NCBI GenBank assembly: GCA_016208165.1
Contig: JACQYL010000051.1
Location: 1 to 64,000 of the forward strand
DNA length: 64,000 nucleotides
Source: Deltaproteobacteria bacterium
Lineage (GTDB): Bacteria > Desulfobacterota > Desulfarculia > JACQYL01
Direction of reading: 5' to 3'
Numbering within the stretch: position 1 is the stretch's first letter; every line of letters starts with the position of its first letter. A program made the translations under genes and the position numbers. The notes under the pieces were generated by a model. The model ran no database searches and was not told where the DNA came from. It was given only the letters and a program-made list of their open reading frames with translations. Shown piece after piece: positions 7,167 through 17,138 of the stretch.

Positions 7167-9623
7167 ATGTATAAAGCTGAACGCGGCAATGACAAAATGA
7201 GTACGATGCAAGGCAACGGCCCGAAGGAAGGGCCCAAAACGGTCCAGGGCATCAAAAAGCGGCGAGCGTCAGGCAGATGGGGGTGGAGGCTCCTGTATAT
7301 CTTTTTGACGGTGTTGGTGCTTTGCGCCGGAACTCTGACGATGGGTTATTTCTATTTTACGCATGACCTGCCCAAACTATTTACGGTGGAGGATTATAAT
7401 CCCCCTGTAATCAGTCGGGTATACGACGTGAACCAGCGACTGGTCGGAGAGTTCTACAGAGAGATGCGTGATTTGGCGCCCTTGTCCAAGATGCCGGATC
7501 TGTTGATCAAGGCTTTTGTGGCTGCGGAGGACGATCGATTCTTTCAGCATCCGGGCATTGATTTGACCGGGATTCTGAGAGCGGTGATTAAGAATATCGT
7601 GGCGGGCCGGAAGATTCAGGGAGGCAGCACGATCACCCAGCAGGTGACCCGTTCATTATTGCTTTCGCCGGAGAAAAGCTACACCCGTAAGATCAAAGAA
7701 CTCATACTCGCCTACAGAATCGAGAATCGTCTGAGCAAGGAGGATATTCTATATATTTACTTGAATCAGATCTACCTCGGACACGGTGCGTATGGTGTGG
7801 AGGCGGCCAGCCATGTCTATTTTGGAAAATCCGTAGGAGATCTCAACCTGGCTGAATGCGCTCTGCTGGCAGGCCTGCCGCGTGCGCCCAACCGATACTC
7901 GCCGATACGGGATCCGGAAAAGGCCGGAGAGCGACAGGCATACGTACTGAGACGCATGGTGGAAGAGGGGTATATCACTCAGGCGCAGGCTGACGCAGCA
8001 AAAGCCGGACCCTTGCGTCCGGCCGCGAATGGAGAGGCTCCGTTCGACCAGGCTCCTTATTTTACGGAGTACGTCCGCCGGCATCTCGAAGAGGTATACG
8101 GAGCCACTCAGCTGTTCGAGGGCGGGCTCAGAGTGTATACGACGTTGGATCTGCGTCTTCAGGAAGTGGCTCAGGAGGCGATTCAAAGAGGGGTTGACGC
8201 CCTGGATAAACGCATCGGCTATCGCGGCCCCATAGAGTCCGTAGCAAAAAACCGACGAGATGAATTTTGCAGTGAACTGCTAAAACAGGACCTCAAGGAA
8301 GGGGAGATTGTTCACGGGTTAGTGACGGGCGTGGATGATAAGAACCAGCGCGTCACGGTGTGCCTCGGACAAGCCACCGGCATCATTGAAATGGAACGCA
8401 TGAAGTGGGCCCGTAAACCAAACCCTGAAATCGCTTCCGACTATGCCGCGATCAAGAAACCTTCACAAGCGTTGAAGTCGGGAGACCACATTCTCGTCAA
8501 AGTGCTGGCGATTCCGGACAAAGAAACCCCTGCACAGCAAGGGGCGGCCCCAAAGCCGCTGATCTTGGCGCTGGAGCAAGAGCCGGAACCGCAAGCCGCC
8601 TTGCTCTGCATGGACGGGTATACGGGTGAGATTCGGGCCATGGTGGGTGGAACGGATTTCAGGAAATCCCAGTTTAACCGGGCAACACAGGCAAAAAGGC
8701 AGCCCGGTTCCGCTTTCAAGCCATTTATTTACGCCGCGGCAATCGACAAGGGATTCACACCGGTTTCCGTCATCATAGATTCTCCTATTGTGTTCGATGA
8801 CCCGGTGCAGAAGGAAAAATGGAAGCCGATGAATTACGAAATGAAGTTTTTCGGCCCCACACTGTTCCGGGAAGCGCTGATTCATTCCCGCAACGTAGTG
8901 ACTGTAAAACTGCTCCAGGCCGTTGGGGTGGACTATGTCATCAACTACGCCAAAAACATGGGGATCGAATCCGAATTGGGATCCAACCTTTCTCTCGGGC
9001 TGGGTTCTTCGGAGGTGACATTGTTGGAACTGGTGAAATCCTATGGGGTGTTCGCCAGCGGGGGCCTTCTCCTGAAACCCATGTTCATCGATAAGATCGT
9101 TAACCGGAAAGGGGAGACGGTCGAAAAGAACTTGCCTGAAAAAAGACGTGTGATCAGTGACGAGACCGCATTCATCATGACACACCTTATGACGGAAGTG
9201 GTGAAGTATGGAACGGGACGGAGCGTTCAGCCCCTGGAACGACCGGCTGCGGGAAAGACGGGCACCACGAACGATTTGAAGGATGCCTGGTTCATCGGGT
9301 ATACCCCGGAACTGATCACGGGCGTGTGGGTCGGATTCGATCAATTTCAATCCATGGGCCGGTTTGAAACCGGGTCCAGGGCCGCCAGTCCCATATGGCT
9401 GGATTTTATGAAGGAAGCGCTCAAGAACCGGAGCGTAACTCCATTCAGTCCTCCGGGTGGCGTCACGTTTGCCAAAATCGATCCCGAATCAGGAAAACTG
9501 GCATCGGCCGACACCAGGAATCCGGTGTTCGAGTGCTTCAAAGTCGGGACCGAGCCTACGGAGCGGGCGGACAAGAAAGAGGAGAAGGACCTCTCGGTTG
9601 ATTTCTTTAAAACCAATCTGTGA
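7167..9623 (+). CDS. mrcA: Penicillin-binding protein 1A (bifunctional class A PBP)
   Basis: An 818-residue membrane-anchored peptidoglycan synthase that polymerises glycan strands and cross-links peptides in the periplasm. Order: short basic cytoplasmic tail, one transmembrane helix (about 42-64), GT51 glycosyltransferase domain with catalytic Glu121 in AAEDDRFFQH and the GGSTITQQVTRSLL block, an OB-like insert (about 385-490), then the transpeptidase domain. The transpeptidase motifs are SAFK (Ser515, Lys518), SRN in IHSRNVVTVKL and KTG (697-699). A second start at MSTMQG (7197) is possible; neither has a strong ribosome site. All catalytic residues are present. The next gene encodes a lipoprotein with a muramidase-like domain, so this may be a small cell-wall operon. 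Confidence 0.95.
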   Translation: MYKAERGNDKMSTMQGNGPKEGPKTVQGIKKRRASGRWGWRLLYIFLTVLVLCAGTLTMGYFYFTHDLPKLFTVEDYNPPVISRVYDVNQRLVGEFYREMRDLAPLSKMPDLLIKAFVAAEDDRFFQHPGIDLTGILRAVIKNIVAGRKIQGGSTITQQVTRSLLLSPEKSYTRKIKELILAYRIENRLSKEDILYIYLNQIYLGHGAYGVEAASHVYFGKSVGDLNLAECALLAGLPRAPNRYSPIRDPEKAGERQAYVLRRMVEEGYITQAQADAAKAGPLRPAANGEAPFDQAPYFTEYVRRHLEEVYGATQLFEGGLRVYTTLDLRLQEVAQEAIQRGVDALDKRIGYRGPIESVAKNRRDEFCSELLKQDLKEGEIVHGLVTGVDDKNQRVTVCLGQATGIIEMERMKWARKPNPEIASDYAAIKKPSQALKSGDHILVKVLAIPDKETPAQQGAAPKPLILALEQEPEPQAALLCMDGYTGEIRAMVGGTDFRKSQFNRATQAKRQPGSAFKPFIYAAAIDKGFTPVSVIIDSPIVFDDPVQKEKWKPMNYEMKFFGPTLFREALIHSRNVVTVKLLQAVGVDYVINYAKNMGIESELGSNLSLGLGSSEVTLLELVKSYGVFASGGLLLKPMFIDKIVNRKGETVEKNLPEKRRVISDETAFIMTHLMTEVVKYGTGRSVQPLERPAAGKTGTTNDLKDAWFIGYTPELITGVWVGFDQFQSMGRFETGSRAASPIWLDFMKEALKNRSVTPFSPPGGVTFAKIDPESGKLASADTRNPVFECFKVGTEPTERADKKEEKDLSVDFFKTNL

Positions 9624-9709
9624 ATTAAACCCACCGCATATCCGTTACTTGGTTGAATCCACGGCCGGGCCGGCCGTATGCTCCATCTCGGAACACGGGA
9701 GAACGTTTG

Positions 9710-11899
9710 ATGATCCATCGAGAGCACGGTTTTCCCTTCCATGTTCTTAGGTCCTGTGTAGCAGCAGCCGTCTGCGTATTCGTGCTGACCACATGCGCGG
9801 GTCCGCCTAAGCGACCCACCACGCAGGCCGAATTCCTGAAGATCCTGGACGATGATTTGAACCTCCTCGAGGTGGATTTTGACTGGGGCAAGGACAACCT
9901 GCTCGAGCAACGTTTCGCGGAACGGTTCAAACGATCGCTAAAGGAAGAAGTTGTCCGCCGGAATCGTACCGCCAAAACTCCGCTCTCCATAACCAACCCC
10001 GCTTTCATAGAGGCTTTCGATCAGGCCATTTCGGATTTTGTCGCTGAAGGCCTTCTGGATCGAATTACACGGAGCGGCGATATTGACCTCCGGTCCGCTT
10101 TCTGGGACTTGGGCGAAGGCAACCGGCTTCACGCAGAGTTTCGTTTCGAAGAGCAGGAAGATTATCTATCTCGCATACTTCTGATTCACCGGCCGGATAA
10201 AGACTCCGCAAAGGTGAAGGTGACTCACCTCGAAAAGGGCTACATTGCCTATGAGCCTCCGGAATTTACGATTGGTTCCTTCAAGAAATTTCGTGTTCTC
10301 ATAAACGACATGTTTTCCTATCTGAATGAATTGGAGACGATTCGGGTGCAGTTTACGGCTCCTGACGGCAGCGCTCAGACCCGGTACCGCTGTTTTTCAT
10401 CCGAGAATCCTAAAGAAGCGGTATTTTATCGCTCTTACGCGCTGCCGGTAAGACAGATCGATGCGGACTTGAAAAAACTCGACAACTCTATTCAGGTCTC
10501 CGATCGAACCGTGTTTCGCAGCCTGGCTAGGGATGTGAGGCGACTTTACTACGAAGTCGGCCTGTTCAAGCCCGAAGCCTCGGAACGCGACCGTGTGGCG
10601 AGGTTCTTCGAAATCTTAGCCGATTCGAAGGAGGAAGAGTTCCTACGCGGCTTGAAACGCGTAGGCTTCCCCGGAGGCATCCGAGCCGAGGTGGACGAAC
10701 AGGAATATAGCCGAACGCTGATTCGCCTGCACTTCGATGGGAGTCAACGCAGGCTGGTGTTTCTTACGCCTCAGACATTGGATCGAGTGTACGATTCGGG
10801 TTGGGTCGACGCCGGTATGGTGGCCCGCGCCGAGGAGGCGAGTTTCAATTTCGGGACCTGGCTTCCCGATCTTTGGCACGCACGAAATGAAAAATTATTC
10901 ATGGAGGTATTTGCCATCAACAAGGCCAAAGCCCGCATAGCCGACGGCAAGACAGGGGACCGACCGGTATTCGATCACACCATTCGTGATATGAAGCGCA
11001 TCGGGGCCTATTTCCAAGAACAAAAAGTGCGGATCGATTCCGTCGTGTTTCAACTCAAGATCGACGAGGCGGACATTTCCACTTTCCTGGCAAAATTGGA
11101 CAAGGAATCGCCCGAAGAAGTACAAGCCCTGGTCCAGCCCGAACAGCCTCCCAAGCATCGACAGACCGAATGGCAACTGACCCGGTTCACCGAAAAAGGG
11201 ATGACCTTCATTCGAGACGCTGATTTCGTGTATTACGTTGTGGAGGAATCGGACCTGAAAACGAAAGAACCGTTGAATGTCATTCGAGAAAAACTTCGCT
11301 CCCGTTTCCCTCAGACCTATACGTACAAGCTTGTCTTCAGCGGTTTTCAGGACAAGCACATTCAGGCGGGAATGCTGCTCCCGATCCCCAGCCATCCGGA
11401 CAAACGCAAGTTGTCCAATCAGGAGCTCAAGGGAATGATTCTCGAAGCGTGTTCGGCCCACGACTACGACTACCCGGAGTTGGTCTTCGCTATCGTCTGG
11501 AACGAGTGCAGAGCCGGAAGGGATAACTTTTTTCGATTCGAACCGAATCGGCTTGACAAGGTGATGGAGTTGAGCGAACGGTTGTCGGGTTCGGAGCGTC
11601 AGCGTTTTGAAGAGATTTACGGTAAGTTCTCTTATCTTCTGGCCGGTTCGTGGGGACCGGGGCACATACTTTACGAGAATGCGTGGAGGCTGGGTTTCCG
11701 AGGGTCACCCGGCGAACTGGCCTTGCCGCATCTCAATATTCCCCTCATCGTTAAGTTTTTAAAAGCCAACGGGATCGATCGGAATTCGTCTCTGAGTGAA
11801 ATCAGTCGAACGTATAACGGCCCTTTGTACGCCAGGAATAATTACGACAGCCGGTTGAAAAAGAACCTCGAGCGGGCGGAACAGGTATTTCAGATATGA
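9710..11899 (+). CDS. Lipoprotein with C-terminal N-acetylmuramidase-like domain
   Basis: About 729 residues. The N-terminus is a lipoprotein signal with the lipobox LTTC (Cys29). Residues 35-560 are a long, mostly helical, charged region I do not recognise. From about 590 the sequence reads as a lysozyme-like fold: a candidate catalytic Glu599 in IVWNECRAGRD, then FRFEPNR, then AGSWGPGHILYENAWRLGF, and finally SRTYNGPLYARNNYDSRLKK. These blocks line up in order with phage-type N-acetylmuramidases of the DUF3380 family (FEP..., SWGLGQIMG..., YNGP.YA.N.YD). I therefore infer a peptidoglycan hydrolase tethered to the outer membrane. Start ATG 9710 was chosen for its GGGAG site; an earlier frame start lacks one. 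It follows the gene for PBP1A by 86 bp. Confidence 0.75.
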   Translation: MIHREHGFPFHVLRSCVAAAVCVFVLTTCAGPPKRPTTQAEFLKILDDDLNLLEVDFDWGKDNLLEQRFAERFKRSLKEEVVRRNRTAKTPLSITNPAFIEAFDQAISDFVAEGLLDRITRSGDIDLRSAFWDLGEGNRLHAEFRFEEQEDYLSRILLIHRPDKDSAKVKVTHLEKGYIAYEPPEFTIGSFKKFRVLINDMFSYLNELETIRVQFTAPDGSAQTRYRCFSSENPKEAVFYRSYALPVRQIDADLKKLDNSIQVSDRTVFRSLARDVRRLYYEVGLFKPEASERDRVARFFEILADSKEEEFLRGLKRVGFPGGIRAEVDEQEYSRTLIRLHFDGSQRRLVFLTPQTLDRVYDSGWVDAGMVARAEEASFNFGTWLPDLWHARNEKLFMEVFAINKAKARIADGKTGDRPVFDHTIRDMKRIGAYFQEQKVRIDSVVFQLKIDEADISTFLAKLDKESPEEVQALVQPEQPPKHRQTEWQLTRFTEKGMTFIRDADFVYYVVEESDLKTKEPLNVIREKLRSRFPQTYTYKLVFSGFQDKHIQAGMLLPIPSHPDKRKLSNQELKGMILEACSAHDYDYPELVFAIVWNECRAGRDNFFRFEPNRLDKVMELSERLSGSERQRFEEIYGKFSYLLAGSWGPGHILYENAWRLGFRGSPGELALPHLNIPLIVKFLKANGIDRNSSLSEISRTYNGPLYARNNYDSRLKKNLERAEQVFQI

Positions 11900-12219
11900 A
11901 ACGGATCAGCGGGGAACAGACCCATCGCTCGTGGACTGGATTGAGAAACCGGAGACGAGGCGTTGGCGCCGGTCCAGGGACGGGGGCCTTCAAGCCCCGA
12001 AGATGATCCCCGGGTATGATCGAAAACGCCCGGCTTGCGGATTTGAGTGATAGCTCGTCATTTCGAGCGGAATTCGGTTGCATCGAAAGTCGGGACGACC
12101 GTCCGGAACCCTCGAGCAAGGATCCCGGTTCGTCCTGTTCCGAGCCGGGTGTCCAACTATCCGTCACTGGTGGAAGGTTCTCACCCCATTTCAAAAGGAA
12201 CGAGCCACGAGTTGAACAG

Positions 12220-14418
12220 GTGAAATCCATCAGCGTAAAAAGCATAAGTCTGAAATGGAAACTGATTTTCCCGTTTGTCGCTTTGTGCATCGTAGGTATC
12301 GGGATCACCGTTTATTTCAGTGTGGACTCTCTCCTTTCAACCATCACATCTCAGGAACGCCGCGTCCTGTTGGGACACTACAACAATCTGCTTATTCAGA
12401 TGCAAGTCAGAAGCGAGATGATGGGGTCTCTCGCATCCAGTATTGCCAATGACCAGGAAGCGGCCAACATTTTCGCCGAAAGAGATCGCGACAAGCTCTA
12501 CGACCTGATGCTTCCCCTCTATAAGAAACTGGAAAAAAGTTTCGGAGTCCACCAGGTTCATTTCCACGTTCCGATGGCCCGCTCATTCTTGAGGATGCAC
12601 AGGCCCACTCAGTACGGGGATGATATGTCTCTGTACCGGGGCACCATTCTGGAAGCTTACAAGACAGGGCGAGTAGTTTGCGGACTGGAACACGGCGCGT
12701 TTGGGCTGGGGTTGCGCGGCGTGGCGCCGATCCGACGGAACGACGTCATCATTGGGACCGTAGAGGTCGGCTGGAACCTGGATGCACGGTTCCTGGGATT
12801 CCTGAAATCCGAGCTGGATGTGGACTTCAGTATCTACGAACTGCAGGAAAACGGCTTGTTCGGTGTCGTGGTCTCCACTTTGAATCGCGAGCTGCCTCTC
12901 CAGATCCGGACATTCGCGGAAGCCCTTGCATCACCCGTTCCCCTGATTCTGATCGAACCTCCGAGTGAGCCGAGCAAGTCCGTACTCCTTGGAACCCTGT
13001 CGGACTATTCGGGGCTTCCCATCCTGCTCGTAACCGTGGTCCTCGATCGCTCCGACATCAAGCGGGAAATGGGCTACACCCGGAACATGATGCTGGCCGT
13101 GGGGCTGATTACGATCTTGCTGGCCGCCGTGCTGGTGTATTGGATCGTCGGAGTCTTTCTGCGTCCGGTTCACGAGATGGTCCGTCTCGCCGGAGAGATC
13201 GCTTCCGGCAAGCGGCATAGGCGTTTGCCCGACCGTCCCCTGGATGAAATGGGTCTGCTGACCCAATCGCTCAATCAGATGTTGGACGCGATCAACAAAT
13301 CGAGGGAACAGCTTGAACGATACGCGAAACACCTCAAGGGGACAGTTGAAGAACGAACCAGCGATCTGATCGCTTCAGAGGTGAAATATCGGACCCTGGT
13401 GGAAAACGTCCCGCTGGTCGTCTATCGGTTGGCGTCGGACGGCAGGCTGATATTCATCAACCAATATTTCGAGACTCTGCTGGACATACGCGTCGAGCAA
13501 GTGATCGGGCGTGAGCAATGGAGGAGGGACTTTGTCCTGCAGGATGATGCGAGCCGAATGGAGAAGGCTTTGCAAAATATGCTCGAAAAGGGGCTCCCCA
13601 TGCGAGTGGACTACCGCTGCAAAAACACGGCGGGAGATCTGTTGTATATAGTGGACCAGGCGATTCCGGAAAAGGACGAGGAAGGAAACATCGTATTCAT
13701 AGATGGGATCATGGTGGACGACACGGAACATCATGCCTTGCGGGAGAAGACACTTAAGGCGGAGGAGTTGAAAACGCTCCACGACGTTTCCATGCAATTG
13801 GCGCACGAGATTCGTAATCCTTTGACAACCGTGGGCGGATTTGCCCGCAGGTTGTTGAAAGCCGTCCCAAGAGAGGATTCAAATCGCTCTGCGCTCGAAA
13901 TCATCGTTCAGGAAGTGGCCCGTCTCGAGTCTATTCTAAAGATGATCCTATCGTATATCGAGCCACTGGAACTGCACCCCCACCCCACGGATTTGAACCG
14001 CCTGGTTGCAGCAGTGCTCGAGAAGCAGGAAAGCGTAAGCCGCGATCGGGGTGTGTCCCTTAAAACGAACCTGGACCCTGAGTTGGAACCGGTGTCGGTG
14101 GACCCCGCGCTGATGACCGCGGCGCTCCACGCGCTGATCGGGAACGCGGTGATGCGTATGAATGGGGGCGGGACCCTGCTGGTCTCCACGCAGCATCTGC
14201 CGGAAACGTGCCACGTCTCTATAGAATACCCCATGGAGAGAGTGACACAGGAGGATATCGAACACTTCTTCTTTCCGTTTGTCGGGAAGGAGAGGGATTT
14301 TTACGATTTGGATCTTCCCAAGGCAAAGATGATCGTGTACAAACATGGAGGCTTGATCGAAGTGGCCGAGGACCACAATGGAAGCATCCTAATCACCATA
14401 GATCTTCCCAGGGCGTGA
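12220..14418 (+). CDS. Membrane PAS sensor histidine kinase with degenerate ATPase boxes
   Basis: About 732 residues. Layout: transmembrane helix (about 12-34), a periplasmic dCache_3-like sensor (35-275, with HFHVPMARSFLRMHRPTQYG), second helix (about 290-313), HAMP, PAS (about 385-505), then HisKA with His529 in QLAHEIRNPLTTVGG. The C-terminal ATPase has an N-box-like LIGNAVMRMNGGG, but the G1 box (DxGxG) is replaced by YPMERVTQED and the G2 glycine stretch by DFYDLDLPKAK, while the closing KHGG block is kept. Start is uncertain: GTG 12220 gives a tidy N-terminus (KSISLKWKLIFPF); the frame stays open back to 12016 without recognisable sequence. No response regulator is adjacent, so it is an orphan kinase. 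Confidence 0.85.
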   Translation: MKSISVKSISLKWKLIFPFVALCIVGIGITVYFSVDSLLSTITSQERRVLLGHYNNLLIQMQVRSEMMGSLASSIANDQEAANIFAERDRDKLYDLMLPLYKKLEKSFGVHQVHFHVPMARSFLRMHRPTQYGDDMSLYRGTILEAYKTGRVVCGLEHGAFGLGLRGVAPIRRNDVIIGTVEVGWNLDARFLGFLKSELDVDFSIYELQENGLFGVVVSTLNRELPLQIRTFAEALASPVPLILIEPPSEPSKSVLLGTLSDYSGLPILLVTVVLDRSDIKREMGYTRNMMLAVGLITILLAAVLVYWIVGVFLRPVHEMVRLAGEIASGKRHRRLPDRPLDEMGLLTQSLNQMLDAINKSREQLERYAKHLKGTVEERTSDLIASEVKYRTLVENVPLVVYRLASDGRLIFINQYFETLLDIRVEQVIGREQWRRDFVLQDDASRMEKALQNMLEKGLPMRVDYRCKNTAGDLLYIVDQAIPEKDEEGNIVFIDGIMVDDTEHHALREKTLKAEELKTLHDVSMQLAHEIRNPLTTVGGFARRLLKAVPREDSNRSALEIIVQEVARLESILKMILSYIEPLELHPHPTDLNRLVAAVLEKQESVSRDRGVSLKTNLDPELEPVSVDPALMTAALHALIGNAVMRMNGGGTLLVSTQHLPETCHVSIEYPMERVTQEDIEHFFFPFVGKERDFYDLDLPKAKMIVYKHGGLIEVAEDHNGSILITIDLPRA

Positions 14419-14459
14419 TTGGACATGGGGAGTCGTCTAGGACAAAAGGAGTCGGAACG

Positions 14460-15074
14460 ATGATCTGCGGGGACATCATAAGGAGTCACAGCGGATGGGA
14501 GAGACCGAAACGAGGCGCGAGCGTCCTGTTGCTTGCGCTCTTCCTGGCCTTCGCCGGCGGGGCGTTCTTGTTGGGTTGGGCGTCGAAAAGCGTTGCAGTC
14601 GAGACGCAGAAGGAAGCGGTGGAAGTTCAGAGCGAGGCCGGAGAAGCGCCAAACGATGCGGCCGAGGCGCAGGATGAAGCCGCGGAAACGTCCGCCCCCG
14701 CTGAAAAAGAGAAGAGCACGTTTGACTCCGTGAAAGGCGTTTTCTCGTCCTGGGGTCATAAGGCCGGCATAAAAAAGGACAAACTTTCCATCAAGTATGA
14801 CATGCGCAAACTACGGGGTAAGATCGACAAGGATTATCAGGAGCTGGGCCGCGTGTTCTTCGCGCTCTACCGGGACGGGGCTAAGGATGTCCTGAACGAT
14901 CCTAAACTGAAAGACCTCCTGGGATCCATCGTAGAAAAACAGGCGGAACTCGAGAAACTCGAAGCCCGGCTCGCGGAACTGAAAACGGAAGAAGGGGATG
15001 AAGAATCCGGGGAGGGGACGGAGGAGGTACAGGAAGACGCGGGCTCCGCTGTAGAGGAGAAGCCTTCCCAATAG
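14460..15074 (+). CDS. Membrane-anchored coiled-coil protein, unknown function
   Basis: A 204-residue protein. It has one N-terminal transmembrane or signal-anchor helix (SVLLLALFLAFAGGAFLLGW, about 21-40), then a low-complexity Ala/Glu-rich linker with repeated EAQDEAAE-like units. The central region (KGVFSSWGHKAGIKKDKL to YRDGAKDVL) is the most conserved-looking part, and the end is an acidic coiled coil (KQAELEKLEARLAELKTEEG). Start ATG 14460 has AAGGAG nine bases upstream. It lies 41 bp after the histidine kinase gene, probably co-transcribed. I do not recognise the family. Confidence 0.75.
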   Translation: MICGDIIRSHSGWERPKRGASVLLLALFLAFAGGAFLLGWASKSVAVETQKEAVEVQSEAGEAPNDAAEAQDEAAETSAPAEKEKSTFDSVKGVFSSWGHKAGIKKDKLSIKYDMRKLRGKIDKDYQELGRVFFALYRDGAKDVLNDPKLKDLLGSIVEKQAELEKLEARLAELKTEEGDEESGEGTEEVQEDAGSAVEEKPSQ

Positions 15075-15286
15075 GCTCCGTGGGGCGTTGTCGCTCTGTG
15101 GATGCGGATATGGGGTGTGCGCCGAGCACCAGAGTTTATGCCTCTGTAATTTTCGTATGTGAAGTTGCGTGATTCGACACTTGAGGCGGAGCCGCCTACT
15201 GCTTCGCGGGGCGCGGAGCAACAAGCGACTGTGGCCTAGCAGGTAGACAGACAGAAAAGAAAGAACTGCATCCGAATGTCAATCTG

Positions 15287-16558
15287 TCACGGATGTCCCT
15301 TAACTTTTTTCCTTCGTCCGACAATAACGAAAAATACCGTACCCAGCAACATCACCAGGGCGCCGAGTTGGAACGCCCGCTCGAAGGGAACCCGGTCCAA
15401 CATGTAACCGGCGACGAGCGGTCCGAAGAACATGCCCGCGCTGTGGGCCATGGCCAGAAGGCCCATGAGGGCTCCCATGGCCTGGGTGCCTCTCCCGGCG
15501 ATCACGGCCGCGGCCATGATGGCGGGTAACGATATTCCGCCGGCCAGTCCGAACAAACCATTGGCTGCCATTAGAGACCCGAAAGAGGCGCTGACGGAGA
15601 GCCACAGCAAAGCAAACACGGACAGAAAACCTCCAAGAACAATCAGAAGCGCCTTGGAGACACGATCGGCCAGGGCTCCCATGGGGATCATCAAAGCGCC
15701 CGATACGGCCACGTTCAGACTTACGATCAGGCCTATGGAAGAACCGCTGAGCCGTCCCTGGTCAATGGCCCATATGGGCAGAAAGGCCCATACGATACCC
15801 ACGCACGTGGTAAAGGAGAAACGGAACAGGGTCAGAGCCACTACAGTGGGATTTTTCATGAAATCCCTGTACGTCGTCCTCTTGGAGGACGTTGCCTCCT
15901 GTGGTTTTGCGGGTTCCTTGGGAAGGAGAACCAGGCACAGAAAGCTTCCGATCAACGTAAGTATTCCCATGCTTAGAAAGGAGGCCCGGATGCCGAACAG
16001 GTCCATTACGATCCCGCCGAAGAGGGGGCCGGCGGCCAGCCCGGCGAACAGGGACAGGTTGAAGAGGCCCATGACGCGGCCTTCTTTGCTTTCCGGGGAA
16101 AGCTCCCCTATGTAGGCCTGCGCCACGGGAAGAATCATGGCGGAAGCAAACCCCTGTCCCAGTCGGATCCACACCAGGGAGACCACTTCCGTGGTGAAGG
16201 CGAACAGAAGAGAGACCACAAAATAGAGAAAAAGGCCTGTTACAAGAAAGCCTCTTTTCCCGTATCGGTCCGACAAGGATCCGAAAACGGGCAGAAACAG
16301 GGTCCGGGTCACCGAAAAGGAACCGAATATAAGGCCGATCAGAAAGGCGCTTGCACCGAGGTCCCGTGCATATACGGGCAGTAAGGGAGCGATAATTCCA
16401 ACGCCCAGGGTGACAAGAAAGATCGCCAGAAACAGGACAACAAAGATTTTACGGCGCGTGTGTTGCGGGATCGGGTTCAAATCATCCGCACCCGATTTCG
16501 CCGTGGAGGGCCTGGGCCATGGAATACGTGATATCGGCCGGAACCGGTCGGCCGGCAC
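15287..16558 (-). CDS. MFS transporter (multidrug/sugar-type)
   Basis: A major facilitator with 12 predicted membrane helices in two six-helix halves and a basic central loop (KPQEATSSKRTTYRDFMKNP). The loop 2-3 signature GSLSDRYGKRG and its counterpart GALADRVSKAL in the second half are clear, as is the helix-5 segment AAGPLFGGIV. Direction (drug or metabolite export) and substrate cannot be told. The upstream cysteine-cluster gene ends at 16482 and the frame overlaps it by 77 bp. A TTG start just past that stop (about 16480, giving LNPIPQHTRRK) may be the true start, which would remove the overlap. Confidence 0.88.
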   Translation of the reverse strand: MPADRFRPISRIPWPRPSTAKSGADDLNPIPQHTRRKIFVVLFLAIFLVTLGVGIIAPLLPVYARDLGASAFLIGLIFGSFSVTRTLFLPVFGSLSDRYGKRGFLVTGLFLYFVVSLLFAFTTEVVSLVWIRLGQGFASAMILPVAQAYIGELSPESKEGRVMGLFNLSLFAGLAAGPLFGGIVMDLFGIRASFLSMGILTLIGSFLCLVLLPKEPAKPQEATSSKRTTYRDFMKNPTVVALTLFRFSFTTCVGIVWAFLPIWAIDQGRLSGSSIGLIVSLNVAVSGALMIPMGALADRVSKALLIVLGGFLSVFALLWLSVSASFGSLMAANGLFGLAGGISLPAIMAAAVIAGRGTQAMGALMGLLAMAHSAGMFFGPLVAGYMLDRVPFERAFQLGALVMLLGTVFFVIVGRRKKVKGHP

Positions 16559-17138
16559 CGGCTATCAGGTCACGCGAGAGGATAAACAGTTTATTCTGGA
16601 TGCCGTCCAGATTCACCGTAGGGTAGGCCACACCCGGCTCGAATCCCGACTTGCCACAGGTGACCCCTTTCCCGTGGACCACAGTGGGAATACCGTACAC
16701 GCGGCAGGTGACGGGGCGGTGCTCATGTAACAGGCATCGATGTTCGTGGTGCAACGGACACTCCACCCGGGCCCGGGCGATTTCCAGACACAGCTCGCTT
16801 TTTGAAATAGGTCTTTCGCGAGTCTTCAGATACAGGGTGCGGAGTTGCTCCTGGGATCTGTCCGCCTTTCGGAGCGCCTTCCTTCGTTCCGTCCGCGGCG
16901 CCTCCGACTGAAAAGCGAAGTGCACATAGGCCGCTTCGACGAGTGTCAGCTCGAATACCGCATTGCAACAGTCGTCACATCCCAGACGACATCGGACGAG
17001 GTCGGCGTGCCGGGAACGGACGGTTTCGAAAAGCCGATCCACCTCGGTCCGTAGTGTTACATAAGGTTCGAAATCCAGGTTTGGGTCCAACAGGTCTTTT
17101 CCAGTCCCTTGTTTGTGATGAAACCAGCGTAATTCCAT
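16482..17138 (-). CDS. YkgJ-family cysteine cluster protein
   Basis: A 218-residue soluble protein of the YkgJ/UPF0153 family, named for a conserved cysteine cluster that probably binds a zinc or iron-sulfur centre. Visible cysteines: CRLGCDDCC near residues 50-58, then CPLHHEHRCLLHEHRPVTCR (positions about 126-145) and CGKSG. The family often accompanies transporters or modifies partner proteins, but no reaction is established. It is upstream of, and probably co-transcribed with, the MFS transporter gene. There is no strong ribosome site before ATG 17138. Confidence 0.85.
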   Translation of the reverse strand: MELRWFHHKQGTGKDLLDPNLDFEPYVTLRTEVDRLFETVRSRHADLVRCRLGCDDCCNAVFELTLVEAAYVHFAFQSEAPRTERRKALRKADRSQEQLRTLYLKTRERPISKSELCLEIARARVECPLHHEHRCLLHEHRPVTCRVYGIPTVVHGKGVTCGKSGFEPGVAYPTVNLDGIQNKLFILSRDLIAGAGRPVPADITYSMAQALHGEIGCG

